This document shows positions 8,981-19,601 of a DNA stretch of 64,000 bases, in pieces; positions within the stretch are counted from its first letter, which is position 1, and the number at the start of each line of letters is the position of its first letter. The notes under the pieces were generated by a model. That model searched no databases, was not told the DNA's origin, and saw only the letters and a list, made by a program, of their open reading frames with translations. Position numbers and translations under genes: made by a program. The DNA lies in the NCBI RefSeq assembly GCF_000430525.1, contig NZ_AUME01000002.1, positions 1 to 64,000 on the forward strand, read 5' to 3'. Source of the stretch: Prevotella corporis DSM 18810 = JCM 8529 (GTDB taxonomy: Bacteria > Bacteroidota > Bacteroidia > Bacteroidales > Bacteroidaceae).

Positions 8981-9847
8981 CTATTTCTTCAGGATAATGA
9001 GTATGACCGCCGACAAAATCAAGACGATTCCCACGGCAAGCCTCAACGTAAAAGCCTCGCTGAAGACGAAAGTGCTGATGATGACTGCCGTAACGGGTTC
9101 CAATGCTCCAAGAATCGAGGCGGGTGTGCTGCCTATATGCTTGATGGCAATATTCATAAAGTAGAGCGATAGCAGCGTCGGAAGCAGTGCCAGTTGAGCA
9201 GCAAAAATCCATTCGGTAGTCCCTTGCAGCATCTGCAGCCTGTCACCGACAAACAGCATATAGCCGATGATGGAAAACCAGCCGAAGAGAATGACCCAGA
9301 AAGTGAACTTGATGGGCGACATTTCCACCTTGAACTGATTGACATACACGATGTAAAGCGCATAGAGCAACGACGATCCAAGTACCAGCATGATTCCCGT
9401 GACGCTCAGAGTCTCGCCTCCGTCGCCCCGATAGAGCAGCCCTATTCCGACGATGGCAAGCAAAATGGACAGGGCGGTGGACCAATTGATGTGCTCATGG
9501 TAGAAAACCACCATCAGGACAGCCGTGATGATGGGATAGGAGAACAGTATCGTTGACGCGACACCAGCGTTCATGAAGTGAAAACTGGCAAAGAGCATTA
9601 TTGAGGAGAAACCGAAAAAGCAGCCGAGAATGGCGAATTTGATGGCATGACCCCATTTGATTCTGAAGTCTTCCCTGAGCAGTACCAGCCAGACGGCGAA
9701 CATGAGCACCGTGATGCCATAGCGATAGAAGAGTACATTGCCCGATGTGATGCCGTGAGCATAGAGAGGCAATGCCCCAAGGGGATTAGTTCCGTAGAAG
9801 ACAGCGGCCAGAATGCCGGCTATATATCCTTTTGTCTGAGTATTCAT
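8981..9847 (-). CDS. EamA/DMT-superfamily transporter
   Basis: 288 aa, almost entirely hydrophobic with about ten membrane helices in two EamA repeats (about residues 5-140 and 150-287). The first repeat has AAVFYGTNPLGALPLY, and the second contains GSTPASILGALEPVTAVI, the typical EamA helix with the conserved 'LEPV' turn. Members export amino acids, metabolites or drugs across the inner membrane; the substrate is not predictable here. Transcribed leftward as a single gene. Confidence 0.9.
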   Translation of the reverse strand: MNTQTKGYIAGILAAVFYGTNPLGALPLYAHGITSGNVLFYRYGITVLMFAVWLVLLREDFRIKWGHAIKFAILGCFFGFSSIMLFASFHFMNAGVASTILFSYPIITAVLMVVFYHEHINWSTALSILLAIVGIGLLYRGDGGETLSVTGIMLVLGSSLLYALYIVYVNQFKVEMSPIKFTFWVILFGWFSIIGYMLFVGDRLQMLQGTTEWIFAAQLALLPTLLSLYFMNIAIKHIGSTPASILGALEPVTAVIISTFVFSEAFTLRLAVGIVLILSAVILIILKK

Positions 9848-9949
9848 GTTGTTGTTTTATAGTTGAAAACGGCTGGTTGCCTCTTGTTTCTGGCCATCGG
9901 AGTAATGCTGATGGGTAGCTGACGAGCGGCAATTCCAGACAAACGGCTG

Positions 9950-9957
9950 CAAAGTTA
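9950..9957 (-). promoter_or_regulatory. Predicted -7 box for the EamA transporter gene
   Basis: TAACTTTG on the minus strand matches TAnnTTTG. It lies about 100 nt upstream of ATG 9847, giving an unusually long leader for this region. The rest of 9848-10110 shows no recognisable feature. Confidence 0.45.
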
Positions 9958-10110
9958 CTCATTCTTTTCAGAAACACACAGAGTTTTGTGAATTAAAAAC
10001 CTATCCAGACGATGCGCTTCACTGTGGTGAATAGTATGCCTGCGGCGTTCCATTGCACTTCGTGAGACGGGCGGTCGTGGTGAGATGGCTCCAGTCTCGT
10101 CGTCCTATAC

Positions 10111-10195
10111 ATGAGCTTTCGTTGTGCAATAGGTGACCTATTGCAAACAGAAAGGTCATCTATCGTCGTGTGAAAGGTGACCTTTTGTTGTCCAA
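10111..10195 (+). repeat. Intergenic 22-nt array, locus 2 (four units)
   Basis: Units begin at about 10108, 10129, 10151 and 10173. The second and fourth contain the full palindrome forms AGGTGACCT and AAAGGTGACCTTTT. The flanking genes both run leftward, yet the array has the same + strand polarity as those beside rightward genes. Confidence 0.8.
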
Positions 10196-10230
10196 CTTGT
10201 AAAGTGCTGATATGCTTTGTGTTATAAAAC

Positions 10231-10273
10231 AAAAAAGAAAGCAGTGCAAACAATCAATGTCAGCACTGCTTTC
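10231..10273 (-). terminator. Rho-independent terminator, minus strand
   Basis: Perfect 11-bp stem (arms 10237-10247 and 10263-10273) followed on the minus strand by six T (10231-10236). Likely ends the receptor transcript, about 220 nt past its stop codon. The 220 nt between (10274-10494) hold no gene I can support. Confidence 0.75.
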
Positions 10274-10494
10274 ATATAGAGAAAATCTATGGTTCGCTTG
10301 TTTAAATCTGGTCATTTGAGACATCGTAGGCTTTTCTTAGTTGTCGAATAGATGGCTTATTGTTCTACCGATGGTGTGGCGAGCTGCGTCGAAACGCTAC
10401 GACGTCCAAGATGTAGGTGAACCTATGATGGCTGGAAAGAGGCCATACAGTCGATGTCGGATGTGCCTGTTGCTGTCAAACGGCCGACAGGGAG

Positions 10495-13014
10495 TTATTG
10501 TTCGCCCATGTCCGATCCACTGTAGGAATTGCCGAAGTCGTCGTCTTGCTCATCGTCGTCGTTACGTTGATTCTTGTGCTTCTTCATGTTGCCGAAGTTC
10601 CATGTGAGCGTCAGTCTTACTCTGCGTCCCGAACGCCAGTTCTCTTGGTATCGTGAGAAAGCCTCACCACTTGTGTAGGTCTTCCATCGCCGTGAGTTGA
10701 GCAAGTCTTTGCAGTTGATTGACAAAACAAGGCTCTTGTTGAGGAAACTCTTTCTCAGACCGAGGTTAAGACTTCCGCTTCCCTTTCGGTAGCCTTGGGA
10801 GATGGTTTGGCGACTGCGGTATTTGCCAGTCACCTGCAGCGAGATGTCGTAGGGCAGCATAAGACTTGCCTGCATTCTGGCATTCCACGTGAAATTGCTG
10901 TTGCCCTTGCCCGAAACGGTCTGTCCGTCGATGTCGAAGTTGAACCCGTCGAGCTTGTAATAATAGAAATTGGCCGATGTGCTCAGGTCGAGTATGCGGG
11001 AGAGCTTGTTCTTCGCCGTCAGTTCCAGACCTGTCGCCGTGCTTTTGCCCACGTTAAAACTCGTCTGATACATGAGGCCGTCGGCCGAGCTTCGGTAGTT
11101 GATGCGCTGCACGACATCGCTCGTCGGCCGATAATAAGCCGCCACGAGCAAAGAGTGCTGCACCCAAGTGCGTAAGTAGTTCAATGAGAATGAATTGCTG
11201 TATTCGGGGGTCAATTCTGGATTGCCAAACGATATGACAGTGGCATCGCTTGTGTTGCGGAAAGAGTTGAGCTGTCCGCCCCATGGACGGCGCAGCCGAC
11301 GGGTATAGTTGAGTTGTAGTTGGTCGTTGTCTGTGAGTTGGTAGCTCATGAACACACTTGGGAAGAGTTGAAAGTAATCCTTCTTGAAAGGCTTGTCGCG
11401 CAGACTGGCATCCCTTTCCTGTGCCCATGAATAACTTTCGGTGTTCACTTTCCAGTATTCGCCGCGCAATCCCGCCATAAGACTTAACTTACCGAGCCTG
11501 TAAGTTGCCGTGGTGTAGAGCGCATGGATATCGTTCTTGTAGATAAAGCGGTTGTAATAGGCCTGGTCTTCCACCATATTGTTGCCGTTCCAGTTGTTTT
11601 TGTCGATGAAACTCTCCTGTGGGGTGTTCTCGTGGTTGAACTCTCCCTGATAACCAGCTTGCAGTTTGAAGGCTTCAGAGAGTTGGTTTTCATAGTCGAG
11701 CTTCACCTCCCACGAGCGATTGTTAATGTGCATCGGCCGCAGTTGGTAGGATGCAATCTGCGGTGTCTTGACAATAGGTTCGCCGTTGGTGTCGAAATAG
11801 GTGGTGGAGTCTTGATAGACGTTGTTATTGTCTGACTTCCAGTGGTCGTAACCTACGTTGAAATCAATGAAGTGATGGTCGTTGAAGTTGTGACGGTAGC
11901 CAAATTCGCCGTGCATCATTCGCATATCGCCCTCTCCTGACGTCTGTCTGTACATGATTCGGGTGTCGAATGGCGAGCCGATGGCTCCGTAATGATAGGG
12001 TGTTATGTTGTTTTCGTTACGGCGTCCGACCATGAACATGCCGCCAAGTGTGAAGTCATCCTTGTTGGTTGCGTGAAGTGTGAGGCCGGCGCGGGTGAAG
12101 AGATTGTTGCCCTGACTTCTGTTTTCCGACTCGTATGTCTGATAGGTATTGGTGTTATTGTACGTCTGTTCGCTCCACGCACCTCCCGTTTTTTTTCGGT
12201 GTCGGTAACCAATGTTGAAATAAGTGTCGATGAATGAGCTGTTGTAGTTGATATTGAATGATGTGTTGGCTCCGCCACGGGTGTCGCCTCCAGCCTGAAC
12301 GCTGCCGTAATAGCCTGCCTTTCGCTCTTTCTTGAGTACGATGTTGATGATGCCGGCTGAACCTTCGGCCGAGAATTTGGCTGAAGGGTTGTCGATTACC
12401 TCAATGCGCTCGATGCTTTCGGCTGGCAATTGCTGTAGGATTTCGGCACGGTTGTCGCTCGATAGGCCCGATGCCTTGCCGTTGATCCATACCTCAACGC
12501 TTGAGTTTCCTCGCAAAGAGACGTTCCCATCGTTATCGACCTCAACGCTTGGGATGTTCTCCAGCACGTCGGAAGCTACGCCTCCGGCATTGGCTATTTG
12601 CTGATCGACGTTGAATGTCTTGCGGTCAACCTCCAGTTTCATCTCCGACCGTTGGCCCGTCACTACCACTTCGTCGAGCGCTTTCGTGTCTTCCGAAAGA
12701 TAAAGAGCGATGAAATGATGGTCGGGCTTTGATGTTGTGACGGTGAATTTCCTAACCAAGTCTTTGTAACCCATAAAGCTGGCAGTCAACGAATAGGAAC
12801 CATTGGGAAGGTTGCCGATCATGAAATTTCCTTCCGTATCGGTGATAGCGCCTTTGAAAATCTTATCGTTACCTTCTTTTCGGATAGCAATGTTGATAAA
12901 TTCAAGCCCTATGTTCGACTTTTTATCAAGCACTTTTCCTTTCACTGAGCCTTGAGCGAGAGCTACTGTAGTGCTAAGCAGGAGTAGCAGTGTGATTTTA
13001 ATAACCCTGTTCAT
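10495..13014 (-). CDS. TonB-dependent receptor, OMP_b-brl_3 (outer-membrane beta-barrel) family
   Basis: 839 aa from ATG 13014, where a standard signal peptide starts (MNRVIKITLLLLLSTTVALA); an in-frame ATG at 13032 adds six residues before it and is less likely. Order: carboxypeptidase-regulatory-like beta-sandwich (about 25-110, VKGKVLDKKSNIGLEFINI), plug domain (about 120-225, SDVLENIPSVEVDNDGNVSL), then a 22-strand type barrel. The tail after the barrel is Lys/Asp-rich. No SusD-type partner or TonB box gene is adjacent, so this is a stand-alone receptor rather than a SusCD pair. Ligand unknown. Confidence 0.92.
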   Translation of the reverse strand: MNRVIKITLLLLLSTTVALAQGSVKGKVLDKKSNIGLEFINIAIRKEGNDKIFKGAITDTEGNFMIGNLPNGSYSLTASFMGYKDLVRKFTVTTSKPDHHFIALYLSEDTKALDEVVVTGQRSEMKLEVDRKTFNVDQQIANAGGVASDVLENIPSVEVDNDGNVSLRGNSSVEVWINGKASGLSSDNRAEILQQLPAESIERIEVIDNPSAKFSAEGSAGIINIVLKKERKAGYYGSVQAGGDTRGGANTSFNINYNSSFIDTYFNIGYRHRKKTGGAWSEQTYNNTNTYQTYESENRSQGNNLFTRAGLTLHATNKDDFTLGGMFMVGRRNENNITPYHYGAIGSPFDTRIMYRQTSGEGDMRMMHGEFGYRHNFNDHHFIDFNVGYDHWKSDNNNVYQDSTTYFDTNGEPIVKTPQIASYQLRPMHINNRSWEVKLDYENQLSEAFKLQAGYQGEFNHENTPQESFIDKNNWNGNNMVEDQAYYNRFIYKNDIHALYTTATYRLGKLSLMAGLRGEYWKVNTESYSWAQERDASLRDKPFKKDYFQLFPSVFMSYQLTDNDQLQLNYTRRLRRPWGGQLNSFRNTSDATVISFGNPELTPEYSNSFSLNYLRTWVQHSLLVAAYYRPTSDVVQRINYRSSADGLMYQTSFNVGKSTATGLELTAKNKLSRILDLSTSANFYYYKLDGFNFDIDGQTVSGKGNSNFTWNARMQASLMLPYDISLQVTGKYRSRQTISQGYRKGSGSLNLGLRKSFLNKSLVLSINCKDLLNSRRWKTYTSGEAFSRYQENWRSGRRVRLTLTWNFGNMKKHKNQRNDDDEQDDDFGNSYSGSDMGEQ

Positions 13015-13102
13015 AACTAATTTTAAGACCATTTGCGGTTTGGAAAGTTTAATTTGATGATAAAAAAAATGTCGGAAAGTCTGCGATACAATATTTTTTC
13101 GT

Positions 13103-13110
13103 TATCTTTG
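13103..13110 (+). promoter_or_regulatory. Predicted -7 box for tRNA-Arg
   Basis: TATCTTTG (TAnnTTTG), 75 nt upstream of the tRNA; no clear -33 element. Confidence 0.5.
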
Positions 13111-13184
13111 CATTCACAATTTATATTCAGGCGCATCTGTCATCTCATTTTTGCGACTTGCCAGTGTATATGACGAATTACCAT

Positions 13185-13256
13185 GCCCTTGTAGTTCAAT
13201 GGATAGAACACGGCTCTCCTAAAGCTGAAATATGAGTTCGATTCTCATCAGGGGTA
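13185..13256 (+). tRNA. tRNA-Arg (anticodon CCT)
   Basis: Full cloverleaf in 72 nt: 7-bp acceptor stem (with G-U at pair 1-72), 4-bp D stem, anticodon stem CGGCT/AGCTG with loop CTCCTAA giving anticodon CCT (reads AGG), and T arm ATGAG-TTCGATT-CTCAT. Discriminator A; CCA is not encoded. The next gene starts 58 nt later with no visible terminator between them. Confidence 0.95.
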
Positions 13257-13313
13257 CACTATGGCTCTTTGTAGGCCTATCACTGGACAATCAACACCTA
13301 ACACCTTTTCAGT

Positions 13314-14108
13314 ATGCTTGGAGCAATCATTGGCGACATTGTCGGCTCTCGCTTTGAATTTGGAGCCGCACCTCAGAAAGACTTTAAATTGTTCACGGAC
13401 GAATGTTCATACACCGACGATACGATATGTACCGTTGCCATTGCCGATGCCGTGCTGAACCACCGTGGCTACAAGGAATCGCTGCTCGATTGGTGCGACC
13501 GCTACCCCGATCCGATGGGGGCTTACGGGAGCATGTTCTACGAATGGCTTCACGCAGATGACCCACAGCCGATGAACTCCTTTGGAAACGGATCGGCTAT
13601 GCGTGTCAGTCCGATAGGATGGTTGTTCAACGAGTGGGAGGAGGTCATCGCCGAGGCGAAGAAGAGTGCCGAAGTGAGCCACAATCATCCGGAAGGAATC
13701 AAGGGCGCTCAGTGTATTGCAGAGGTTATCTGCTGGTTGAAGAACATGCGCTACTCCAAGCAGGATTTGGAAATCAAGGTGAGCAAATTCTACGGTTACG
13801 AACTGCCGCCGATGCGCGACATTCTGAAGATTGGTGCTCAGGGACATTTCGACGGAACCTGTCAGGAGACCGTACCGATGGCCCTCCGTTGCTTCATGGA
13901 TGCCAACGATTTCGAGGAGGCCGTCAGGCTTGCGGTGCTCTGCGATGGAGATACCGACACAAAGGCCTGCATTACGGGCTCGGTTGCAGAGGCTTATTAC
14001 GAAGTCCCCGACTGGATGGTGGAGAAGGCTTTCAGCTATTTGCCCGATGATATACTGGCCATTCTGGAGCAGTTCTACGATGCTATTCAGGCCGATATCA
14101 GAAAGTAA
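13314..14108 (+). CDS. ADP-ribosylglycohydrolase (DraG/ARH family)
   Basis: 264 aa. The family removes ADP-ribose from proteins or nucleic acids using two Mg ions. The metal ligands are visible: GAIIGDIVGSRFEF at the N-terminus, YTDDT near residue 36 (first metal site) and CDGDTDTKA near residue 214 (second metal site). A central NGSAMRVSPIGW block is the third family signature. Length is typical for the single-domain form. It follows tRNA-Arg(CCT) closely and may share its transcript. No ADP-ribosyltransferase gene is nearby, so the substrate is not evident. Confidence 0.92.
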   Translation: MLGAIIGDIVGSRFEFGAAPQKDFKLFTDECSYTDDTICTVAIADAVLNHRGYKESLLDWCDRYPDPMGAYGSMFYEWLHADDPQPMNSFGNGSAMRVSPIGWLFNEWEEVIAEAKKSAEVSHNHPEGIKGAQCIAEVICWLKNMRYSKQDLEIKVSKFYGYELPPMRDILKIGAQGHFDGTCQETVPMALRCFMDANDFEEAVRLAVLCDGDTDTKACITGSVAEAYYEVPDWMVEKAFSYLPDDILAILEQFYDAIQADIRK

Positions 14109-14137
14109 TTGTAAAGATTGATTACCATTGGCTTTTC

Positions 14138-14203
14138 AAAAGCTCAGCCATCACAAGGCGAAAGGTGAGCTATTGCACGATAAAAGGTCAGCTTCTGGCT
14201 GAT
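14138..14203 (+). repeat. Intergenic 22-nt array, locus 3 (three units)
   Basis: Units at about 14138, 14160 and 14182: AAAGCTCAGCCATCAC, AAAGGTGAGCTATTGC and AAAGGTCAGCTTCTGG cores. Lies between two rightward genes; the remaining 170 nt to the next promoter are featureless. Confidence 0.85.
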
Positions 14204-14375
14204 AAACACTGACGTTTTGTTTCTATGTGCGTAATAATTTGTTTTTCAGATAATTATAAAACGTCAAGCAAAAGGATAGTTTGTCAAAATTATTTACTCC
14301 CAGACGAGTCGATGGACATTCGTCAGTCCGCTGGCGACATCACGCCCGGAGGTTATGTTTTTTTGTCGGAGATTC

Positions 14376-14408
14376 TTTGAAGTCTTTCACTTTCTTTACT
14401 TATCTTTG
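14376..14408 (+). promoter_or_regulatory. Predicted promoter of the ABC ATPase gene (leaderless)
   Basis: TTTG (14376-14379), 21-bp spacer, TATCTTTG (14401-14408). The box ends 5 nt before ATG 14414, so transcription should start at or within a nucleotide or two of the start codon. Confidence 0.75.
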
Positions 14409-14413
14409 CAACG

Positions 14414-15121
14414 ATGAAAATAACGCTTGAACAACTTTCGATAGGCTACAAAGGTTACGCACCCGTAGTCTCGGGCATCAATGTGGAAATCAGGAGTGGC
14501 GAGCTGACATGTCTCATCGGCTCAAATGGCATCGGCAAGTCAACCCTGTTGAAGACGCTGACAGGTTTCTTGCCGAAGCTCGGTGGAAGGCTACTGCTCG
14601 ACGGACGGGATATTGACGGGCTGACGACGCGCGAGCGGTCTAAGCTCATCAGCATTGTGCTGACCTATAAGCCCGATGTTCAGAATCTCAGTGTGACGGA
14701 GATGGTGGGGATGGGCCGTATGCCTTATACGGGCTTTTGGGGAAAACTCGGAGTTGAGGACCAGACCATCGTTGCGCAGTCGATTGAGATGGTGGGCATT
14801 ACTAAACTGAAAGATCGGATGATACAGACGCTCTCCGACGGTGAGCGACAGAAGGTGATGATTGCCAAGGCGCTCGCACAACAGACTCCTATCATTCTTC
14901 TTGACGAACCTACGGCATTCCTCGACTTCCGCTCTAAGGTTGAGATGCTGCAGCTTCTGCACCGGTTGGCTGTGGAGACAGACAAGGTTATTTTCCTATC
15001 GACCCATGATCTCGAACTGGCGCTGCGGCTGGCCGACAGTCTTGTTGAACTCGACGGGAGCGGACTCCATGTTGTTGAGTCCTCCAAAGTGAAGGCCGAC
15101 ATCAATGAGCTGTTGGCATAG
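14414..15121 (+). CDS. ABC transporter ATP-binding protein, FecE/BtuD type
   Basis: 235 aa. Walker A is IGSNGIGKST (about residues 36-45), the ABC signature is an LSDGERQ variant of LSGGQ, Walker B is IILLDEPTAFLD, and the switch His is in STHDLELAL. Sequence style matches ATPases that energise uptake of ferric siderophores or cobalamin. No FecCD-type permease or substrate-binding lipoprotein is adjacent, so it is an orphan and must partner with proteins encoded elsewhere. It lies directly upstream of the TPP riboswitch but has its own promoter. Confidence 0.88.
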   Translation: MKITLEQLSIGYKGYAPVVSGINVEIRSGELTCLIGSNGIGKSTLLKTLTGFLPKLGGRLLLDGRDIDGLTTRERSKLISIVLTYKPDVQNLSVTEMVGMGRMPYTGFWGKLGVEDQTIVAQSIEMVGITKLKDRMIQTLSDGERQKVMIAKALAQQTPIILLDEPTAFLDFRSKVEMLQLLHRLAVETDKVIFLSTHDLELALRLADSLVELDGSGLHVVESSKVKADINELLA

Positions 15122-15177
15122 GATGGCGCTGCGGGGGCAGACTGGCGAGAAAAAAAATATTTTTTCCTTCGAAAACA

Positions 15178-15209
15178 TTTGTTTTTCGTTCGCTTTTTTT
15201 ATATCTTTG
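15178..15209 (+). promoter_or_regulatory. Predicted promoter of the thiamine operon
   Basis: TTTG (15178-15181), 20-bp spacer, TATCTTTG (15202-15209). Transcription would begin just upstream of the TPP riboswitch. Confidence 0.8.
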
Positions 15210-15220
15210 CAAACAGATAA

Positions 15221-15320
15221 ACATTCGGATTGACCGAAGAGGGGGTGCCACTCCGTTGAGTGAGCTGAGATTATACCCGTATAACCTGATGCAGATAATG
15301 CTGCCGTAGGAAGTGCGAAT
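15221..15320 (+). promoter_or_regulatory. TPP (THI-box) riboswitch
   Basis: The conserved core is present in order: GGGGTGCC (15242-15249), GCTGAGA (15264-15270), ATACCC, ACCTGAT (15294-15300), then the GATAATGCTGCCGTAGGAAG block. ATTCG (15223-15227) can pair with CGAAT (15316-15320) to close stem P1. The last block has GCCGTAGGAAG where GGCGTAGGGAA is usual. It binds thiamine pyrophosphate and should shut off thiD-thiE-thiC-thi4 when the cofactor is plentiful. Whether it acts on transcription or translation is not clear; thiD starts 77 nt downstream. Confidence 0.95.
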
Positions 15321-15396
15321 ATACATAATTTGCGTTTATCATTCATTAGATTCAGTGCATTCCCATAGTAGGCCTTCTATTATATAAGGTGATGCA

Positions 15397-16208
15397 ATGG
15401 TCTATCTCAAAACTTTAACGGTCGCAGGCTCCGACAGTTGCGGTGGGGCTGGCATACAAGCGGACATCAAAACAATGTCGGCATTGGGATGTTATGCGGC
15501 TTCGGTGGTCACGTCGGTGACGGCACAGAATACGATAGGGGTATCGGCCATTCAGCCAATAGCGCCCAATGTGGTGGCGGCACAGCTGCGAGCGGTTATG
15601 GACGATATCCGTCCCGATGCCATTAAGATAGGGATGGTGAACGATGCCGCCACTATCCGCACCATTGCCGATGTGCTTTCGGAATACAAACCACGACATC
15701 TGGTGGTCGATCCCGTGATGGTTTCCACTTCCGGAAGCCAGCTGATGGAGGAAACAGCTGTGCAAACCTTTTGCGAACGCTTGCTGCCAATGGCTTCTTT
15801 GCTCACTCCGAACATCCCGGAGGCTGAGGTGTTGTCGGGAATAACCATCCGTTCCGAAGAACAGATGGACAATGCTGCACGGCTGATGATGAACCTTGGA
15901 TGTCGGAATTTGCTTATAAAGGGAGGGCACATCGAGGGCAACGAGAAGGCAGACAGACTCTACCGGCACGATGGCAGTTACACGGTTTTCGCCGGAAAAA
16001 CCATCGAAACACGCAACACACATGGCACAGGTTGTACGCTTTCGTCGGCAATAGCCTCGTTTCTGGCCCGAGGCGAGGAGCTGGTCGGTGCGGTGCAGTT
16101 GGCCAAGGACTATGTTGGCAAAGCCATTTCCGCAGGAGCTGATGTTCAGATTGGCAGCGGACACGGACCGGTCAACCATTTCTTTCAGCCTGAAAAACTC
16201 ATAAAGCG

Positions 16209-16212
<4 letters not shown>
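15397..16212 (+). CDS. thiD: Hydroxymethylpyrimidine / phosphomethylpyrimidine kinase
   Basis: 271 aa. Phosphorylates HMP to HMP-P and HMP-PP for thiamine synthesis. Visible family features are VAGSDSCGGAGIQADIKT (substrate site), VVDPVMVSTSG (residues 103-113), LTPNIPEAEVL, and the NTHGTGCT motif with catalytic Cys213 in the anion hole. All active-site positions are intact, in contrast to the second ThiD domain at 27.7 kb. First gene behind the TPP riboswitch; its stop overlaps the thiE start (ATGA). Confidence 0.97.
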
Positions 16213-18592
<2,380 letters not shown>

Positions 18593-18596
18593 GATA

Positions 18597-18710
18597 CGGC
18601 TATCCACTCCTCCGACTGGGTGATAGCCAACTAATTTCACAGAATCAACAAACATAACAACCAATTGTCTCAACCCCTTTGCCTCTCTTTCAGTAAAGAG
18701 GAACTGGGGT
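18597..18710 (+). promoter_or_regulatory. Two RNA hairpins between thiC and thi4
   Basis: GGCTATC (18598-18604) pairs with GATAGCC (18622-18628). A second, two-part hairpin pairs ACCCC (18673-18677) with GGGGT (18706-18710) around CCTCT/AGAGG (18682-18686 and 18697-18701). It ends 25 nt before the thi4 start codon and lacks a T-run, so it suits mRNA processing, stability or translation control better than termination. Function is inferred only from the fold. Confidence 0.4.
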
Positions 18711-18735
18711 AAGACACTTCAATAACATTAAAATC

Positions 18736-19509
18736 ATGATTGAAAAACAAGTATCTAAAGGTATTATCCGTACCTATTTCGAGAAAATGGAAAAGTGTCT
18801 GGAACTCGACGTTGCCATAGTCGGTGGCGGTCCGTCAGGCATTGCAGCTGCCTACTACATGGCCAAGGCTGGCCTTCGTGTCGCATTGTTCGACCGCAAG
18901 TTGTCACCCGGCGGCGGTATGTGGGGCGGAGCGATGATGTTCAACCAGCTTGTCATACAGGAAGAGGCACTCGGCATCCTGAAAGATTTCGACATTAGCT
19001 ACGAGTCTTATGAGGATGGACTCTACACTGCCGACTCTATCGAGAGCACGTCGGCATTGCTCTATAAGGCCGTTCATGCTGGTGCAACCATCTTCAACTG
19101 CTATTCCGTTGAGGATGTGGTATTCAAGAACAACGTCGTCAGTGGTGTTGTGGTGAACTGGACACCTGTCTTGCGCGAGGGATTGCACGTTGATCCGCTC
19201 AACATTATGGCTAAATTTGTCATCGATGGCACTGGTCACGACAGCGAGATGTGCAAAGTGGTAGCCCGTAAGAACGGTATCAAACTCGAAACCACCACTG
19301 GCGAAGTTATCGGCGAGCGTTCATTGGACGTGGCAGAGGGTGAACGCCAAGTGGTTGAGGGAACGAAGGAAATCTATCCAGGACTCTACGTCTGTGGAAT
19401 GGCATCGTCTGCCGTTGGTGGCACGCCTCGAATGGGGCCCATCTTCGGAGGAATGCTCTTGTCGGGAAAGAAAGTTGCCGACATGATTATCAAGCGAGTT
19501 AAAGGTTAA
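18736..19509 (+). CDS. thi4: Thi4-family ADP-thiazole synthase, His (sulfide-dependent) type
   Basis: 257 aa. FAD/NAD-binding start VAIVGGGPSGIAAAYYMA and PGGGMWGGAMMFN define the Thi4 family, which builds ADP-thiazole from NAD and glycine. In yeast and plants a Cys donates the sulfur and the enzyme works once; here the matching place reads GLHVDPL with His151, as in archaeal catalytic Thi4 proteins that use free sulfide. This suits an anaerobe. No thiG, thiS, thiF or thiH is seen in the operon, so Thi4 probably supplies the thiazole. A terminator follows 15 nt after the stop. Confidence 0.93.
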   Translation: MIEKQVSKGIIRTYFEKMEKCLELDVAIVGGGPSGIAAAYYMAKAGLRVALFDRKLSPGGGMWGGAMMFNQLVIQEEALGILKDFDISYESYEDGLYTADSIESTSALLYKAVHAGATIFNCYSVEDVVFKNNVVSGVVVNWTPVLREGLHVDPLNIMAKFVIDGTGHDSEMCKVVARKNGIKLETTTGEVIGERSLDVAEGERQVVEGTKEIYPGLYVCGMASSAVGGTPRMGPIFGGMLLSGKKVADMIIKRVKG

Positions 19510-19523
19510 TCGACAGGAATTGA

Positions 19524-19567
19524 GGGAAGTATGAGTTGATTAGGTTCACTCATAACTTCCCTTTTTT
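19524..19567 (+). terminator. Rho-independent terminator of the thiamine operon
   Basis: GGGAAGTATGAGT (19524-19536) pairs with ACTCATAACTTCCC (19548-19561), followed by six T. It separates thi4 from the ThiE/TenI-like gene, which therefore depends on read-through or another promoter. Confidence 0.85.
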
Positions 19568-19601
19568 CATTCCCATCCACCTCATCCATCCTCTATTCAC
19601 A

